DNA of 17,564 bases from Candidatus Woesearchaeota archaeon (lineage in GTDB: Archaea; Nanobdellota; Nanobdellia; Woesearchaeales; ARS49). Positions 15,895 to 17,564 of the stretch are shown one piece after another; the first letter of the stretch is position 1; the number at the start of each line of letters is the position of its first letter. The position numbers were made by a program, and so were the translations under genes. The notes beneath the pieces were generated by a model that was not told the DNA's origin, made no database searches, and saw only the letters and a program-made list of their open reading frames with translations. Location: assembly GCA_019323015.1 (NCBI GenBank), contig JAHWHY010000016.1, positions 1-17,564 of the forward strand, in the 5' to 3' direction.

Positions 15895-15925
15895 TTTCTG
15901 AAGAATCACTGTTTTGTGATCCTTT
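15895..15925 (-). other. tRNA-Trp intron 2 at position 53/54 (31 nt)
   Basis: A complete bulge-helix-bulge is visible. The outer helix is TGA/TCA, the central 4-bp helix TCTG/CAGA, and the 3-nt bulges GGA and AAT. The inner helix AAGGATCAC/GTGATTCTT has 9 bp with one G-T pair and a 6-nt loop. Cutting after the second nucleotide of each bulge ends the exon at G53 and resumes at T54. The outer and central helices use nucleotides 44-51 and 55-57 of the mature tRNA. Confidence 0.85.
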
Positions 15926-15940
15926 CCCAGATCAGCCGGT

Positions 15941-16000
15941 GCCTCCATTGTAAAACGCACCAGCGATGTAATCATCGTCTTTCGACTCATCGCTCCATGA
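15941..16000 (-). other. tRNA-Trp canonical intron 1 at position 37/38 (60 nt)
   Basis: The anticodon stem GCCGG/CCGGC is the outer helix, CTCC/GGAG the 4-bp central helix, and AGT and GCA the 3-nt bulges. Cleavage gives G37 and A38, the canonical place. The inner helix directly next to the bulge is weak, so this is a relaxed BHB. Inside the intron AGCGATG/CATCGCT forms a 7-bp stem enclosing a GTC-GAAA-GAC tetraloop hairpin. Confidence 0.9.
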
Positions 16001-16064
16001 CTGGAGCCGGCGATAATAGCCAGGTTATACTACGTCCCCAATAGTAGAAGAGAATTCATAGAGG

Positions 16065-16406
16065 TTATTTAAAGTTTACTAAATCGCCCACAGATGTCCT
16101 GGATTTGCTTATAAAACCAGCAGGAAGCTCTAAGACATACATGGCTCTTGCCTTAGGAGTGTAGAATCTATACGGCAGAAGCTGCTCTTTAAGGTCAACA
16201 ACCTTCATCTGGCGGTCAAGATACACTAAATCAATAGGCTTTCTGACCAAAAGAGTGTGGATTGGGATTATTTTCTCTTTTCTGAAGACGAACATCAAAG
16301 GAGTTATATTGTTCTTGAGCATCAAGCCAAATGTTTTTGCCAGAATATTTCTGCGCTTTTTGCAATACTTCGCAATTACTGTCTTCTTTGTAGTGTTTTT
16401 GATCAC
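16065..16406 (-). CDS. DUF192 family protein
   Basis: The 113 residues show the DUF192 pattern: FGLMLKN (26-32), a strand MFVF (38-41), then IHTLLVRKPIDLVYLD (49-64), KVVDLKEQL (69-77), and the closing YVLELPAGFI (90-99) followed by a Gly-containing turn. DUF192 proteins are small beta-rich domains of unknown biochemical role, often secreted in bacteria; this copy has no signal peptide. The start is GTG at 16406 with GGGA about 6 nt upstream; no suitable ATG precedes Met29. It follows the phosphoesterase gene after 15 bp and looks like the last gene of the PolX transcript. Its stop codon overlaps the TATA box of the tRNA-Trp gene. Confidence 0.82.
   Translation of the reverse strand: MIKNTTKKTVIAKYCKKRRNILAKTFGLMLKNNITPLMFVFRKEKIIPIHTLLVRKPIDLVYLDRQMKVVDLKEQLLPYRFYTPKARAMYVLELPAGFISKSRTSVGDLVNFK
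16066..16073 (-). promoter_or_regulatory. TATA box of tRNA-Trp
   Basis: The minus strand reads TTTAAATA preceded by AAAC (BRE-like), centred about 30 nt before the first tRNA base at 16039, giving a 5' leader of about 4-5 nt. It coincides with the stop codon of the DUF192 gene. Confidence 0.7.
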
Positions 16407-16421
16407 AATTATCCCTTTTTA

Positions 16422-16781
16422 TTATTTCTTAAAAAACAGCCAGTTCTTAGGCGGCTTAAACAGAATTAAACAGTACTCTCCTTTTAATTTTTTCCCCTTG
16501 AAGTTAACTATAATCTTGTTCTTTGTTTTCTCGACGAGAGAATATGTTCCCTTGTCCCAAATTTCCACTTTTCCAGCGCCATACTGGCCTTTTGGAATTG
16601 TTCCCTCAAACTTTGCATAAGAAAGTGCATGATCTGTGACCTGAACTGCAAGTCTCTTCAAGCCTTTTTTCAAGGGCGGCTGTTTTGGAACTGCCCAAGA
16701 CTTAAGAACTTTCTTCATTTCCAGACGCAAGTCCCAGTGCAGATGAGATGCATGGTGCTTGTGAACAACAAATATTGGCAT
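16422..16781 (-). CDS. Stand-alone LigD-type DNA 3'-phosphoesterase
   Basis: The 119 residues match the 3'-phosphoesterase (PE) domain found at the N-terminus of bacterial LigD and as a single protein in some archaea. It trims 3' phosphates and 3' ribonucleotides to leave a clean 3'-OH for joining. The Mn-binding and catalytic residues known from Pseudomonas LigD are present: H9, H15, D17 and R19 in KHHASHLHWDLRLE, and H51 and Y55 in TDHALSY. LKSWAVPK, IPKGQYGAGKVEIWDKGTY and KLKGEYCLILF are also family signatures. It begins 3 bp after the small unknown gene and lacks a clear SD, so coupling with it is likely. Placement with PolX points to DNA end repair. No ligase or polymerase domain is attached, so this is the complete small protein and not a broken LigD. 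Confidence 0.92.
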   Translation of the reverse strand: MPIFVVHKHHASHLHWDLRLEMKKVLKSWAVPKQPPLKKGLKRLAVQVTDHALSYAKFEGTIPKGQYGAGKVEIWDKGTYSLVEKTKNKIIVNFKGKKLKGEYCLILFKPPKNWLFFKK

Positions 16782-16784
16782 TTT

Positions 16785-17060
16785 TTACAGATATTTTACA
16801 AATTTTTTATCAACTAATCTCAAGAAATCTAGTTTCTTTGCAATAGGCCTTAATCTCCGGTTCATGGAGCCATTCTTATTAGCTTTTTTCTTTTCTTTAA
16901 AGTCTGTCTTTAGCTTCTCAATATTTGCTTCAAGATATGCTCTTAGAGAAGCAGGGCCTCTAATGTTCTCTTTTTTAATCAATGCAGTAAAAACCTTGAA
17001 TTCTGGAGTGTCCTGCAGATAGGCAGGAATTTTTTTCTTAACATCGTCTTTGAATACCAT
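16785..17060 (-). CDS. Small basic helical protein of unknown function
   Basis: I do not recognise it. The start is ATG 17060 because GGTGAT, a good Shine-Dalgarno, is 4 nt upstream; a TTG at 17081 in the same frame is less likely. The 91 residues are mostly predicted helix, rich in Lys and Arg (for example about 44-55 and the RRLR segment at 62-68), with no membrane segment or Cys. The gene sits 21 bp after PolX and 3 bp before the 3'-phosphoesterase, so it is part of the same transcript. A DNA-binding or accessory role in end repair is plausible from charge and position only. Confidence 0.7.
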   Translation of the reverse strand: MVFKDDVKKKIPAYLQDTPEFKVFTALIKKENIRGPASLRAYLEANIEKLKTDFKEKKKANKNGSMNRRLRPIAKKLDFLRLVDKKFVKYL

Positions 17061-17081
17061 GATATCACCTTTGTTAGTCAA

Positions 17082-17564
17082 TTATAAAAGCTTTTCGAAC
17101 TTTTTCCAGGGTAAAGTATTGATTATGTCTTTTTTCCTGGCCCAGCCTCGCCTGGCAGTAGCAATGCCAAATTCCATATACCTTAATTGATCTGTGCTGT
17201 GGCTGTCTGTATCAATAACAAGCTTTGTCCCTTTATCAATTGCAAATTTTGCATTAACATCATTCAAATCAAGTCTCGACGGAAAAGCGTCAATTTCGGG
17301 CCAGACATTATTTGCCTTGCAGGCATCAAAAATCTTCCCTAAATTAACAGCATAAGGTTTTCTTGCATTAACCAGCCTGCCAGTAGGGTGAGCAAGAATA
17401 TGAACATATCTGTTATCCAGAGCCTTAAGAATCCTTTTAGTCATCTCTGCCTCTGAACTCTTGAATCTGGAGTGAACAGCAGCAAGCACAATATCCAATT
17501 TTTTAAGATATTTGTCAGAATAATCCAGTGAGCCGTCTTTTAGTATATCCACTTCAGCACCTTT
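17082..17564 (-). CDS. polX: PolX-type DNA polymerase/PHP exonuclease, C-terminal part
   Basis: The frame is open to the right window edge, so only the last 160 residues are seen. They match the C-terminal half of the PHP domain of family X DNA polymerases: GAEVDI at the start, LDIVLAAVHSRF, YVHILAHPTGRL, WPEIDAFPSRLDLND, VIDTDSHSTDQL and FGIATARRGW. The His and Asp residues in these blocks bind the metal cluster that supports 3'-5' exonuclease and 3'-end processing. PolX fills gaps in base excision repair. The gene leads into a small unknown gene, a 3'-phosphoesterase and DUF192, so it probably heads a DNA end-processing operon. A stand-alone PHP protein is possible, since the polymerase part is outside the window, but the sequence is most like PolX. 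Confidence 0.88.
   Translation of the reverse strand, partial: KGAEVDILKDGSLDYSDKYLKKLDIVLAAVHSRFKSSEAEMTKRILKALDNRYVHILAHPTGRLVNARKPYAVNLGKIFDACKANNVWPEIDAFPSRLDLNDVNAKFAIDKGTKLVIDTDSHSTDQLRYMEFGIATARRGWARKKDIINTLPWKKFEKLL

Larger units (their letters stand above)
15844..16039 (-). tRNA. tRNA-Trp (anticodon CCA) with three introns
   Basis: Exons are 16039-16001, 15940-15926, 15894-15889 and 15857-15844. Joined, they give a 74-nt tRNA. The acceptor GGGGACG/CGTCCCC pairs fully. T8, A14, G18G19 and A21 are in place. The D stem has one T-T mismatch. The anticodon stem GCCGG/CCGGC closes the loop CTCCAGA with anticodon CCA. The variable loop is TGAT, with A15/T48 as a Levitt pair. The T stem CTGGG/CCCAG closes the consensus T-loop TTCAAAT. 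The discriminator is A73, usual for archaeal tRNA-Trp, and CCA is not encoded. Without intron removal the T-arm cannot be recognised, so a standard scan could miss or mis-score this gene. It is read from a TATA box at 16066-16073 and overlaps the end of the convergent endonuclease gene. Confidence 0.93.

Noticed and set aside
15941..16000. Box C/D guide RNA inside the tRNA-Trp intron, as in haloarchaea
   Set aside because: Two near C-box matches (GCGATGA and ACGATGA) are present but no CTGA box D or D' lies in the intron, and position 39 is C, not the U methylated in Haloferax. The intron is also much shorter.
15121..16039. Integrated element flanked by a duplicated tRNA 3' end
   Set aside because: No copy of the tRNA 3' sequence is seen on the far side of the endonuclease gene, and no integrase is present.
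16422..16781. Fragment of a broken LigD ligase
   Set aside because: The protein has its own start and stop, all catalytic residues and the length of known stand-alone archaeal phosphoesterases.

Overview
The window comes from an AT-rich archaeal genome, most likely a DPANN lineage of the Woesearchaeota/Pacearchaeota type (inferred from protein style, not tested by phylogeny). The archaeal signs are direct: BRE/TATA promoters, leaderless starts, CDP-archaeol synthase, an STT3/AglB-type oligosaccharyltransferase, and a tRNA whose introns are framed by bulge-helix-bulge (BHB) motifs.

Layout. (1) 1-5842, minus strand: a protein N-glycosylation operon running from an STT3 oligosaccharyltransferase with a C-terminal FKBP-type prolyl isomerase domain, through a DPM1-like glycosyltransferase, to two membrane GT2 glycosyltransferases; the last runs off the left edge. 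(2) 6041-13271, plus strand: five exported or membrane proteins, namely two lipoproteins (one with a beta-barrel-like pattern), a secreted DUF11 protein with five 9-residue repeats, a putative S-layer protein with one membrane anchor, and a large five-span surface protein with Ig-like domains, a basic coiled coil and a PGF-pre-PGF-like domain. (3) 13268-15025, minus strand: carS, a CDP-alcohol phosphatidyltransferase and an endonuclease/exonuclease/phosphatase family protein, overlapping end to end. (4) 15184-15876, plus strand: a LAGLIDADG endonuclease that converges with, and overlaps, a tRNA gene. (5) 15844-16039, minus strand: a tRNA-Trp(CCA) gene with three introns totalling 122 nt, at positions 37/38, 53/54 and 59/60. 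(6) 16065-17564, minus strand: PolX (only its C-terminal PHP part is in the window), a small unknown protein, a stand-alone LigD-type 3'-phosphoesterase and a DUF192 protein.

How it fits together. The glycosylation operon and the surface-protein cluster diverge from one intergenic region (5843-6040), so the surface proteins are plausible glycosylation substrates. The FKBP domain fused to STT3 would place a folding catalyst at the site of glycan transfer. The lipid genes make and use CDP-archaeol. The strongest unusual item is the tRNA-Trp. Removing the three predicted introns gives a canonical 74-nt tRNA. The T-arm introns look nested: the BHB of the 53/54 intron uses T-stem and T-loop nucleotides, so it should be spliced before the BHB of the 59/60 intron can form. 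Several surface genes share a GGGGG Shine-Dalgarno-like element, whereas two other genes appear leaderless.
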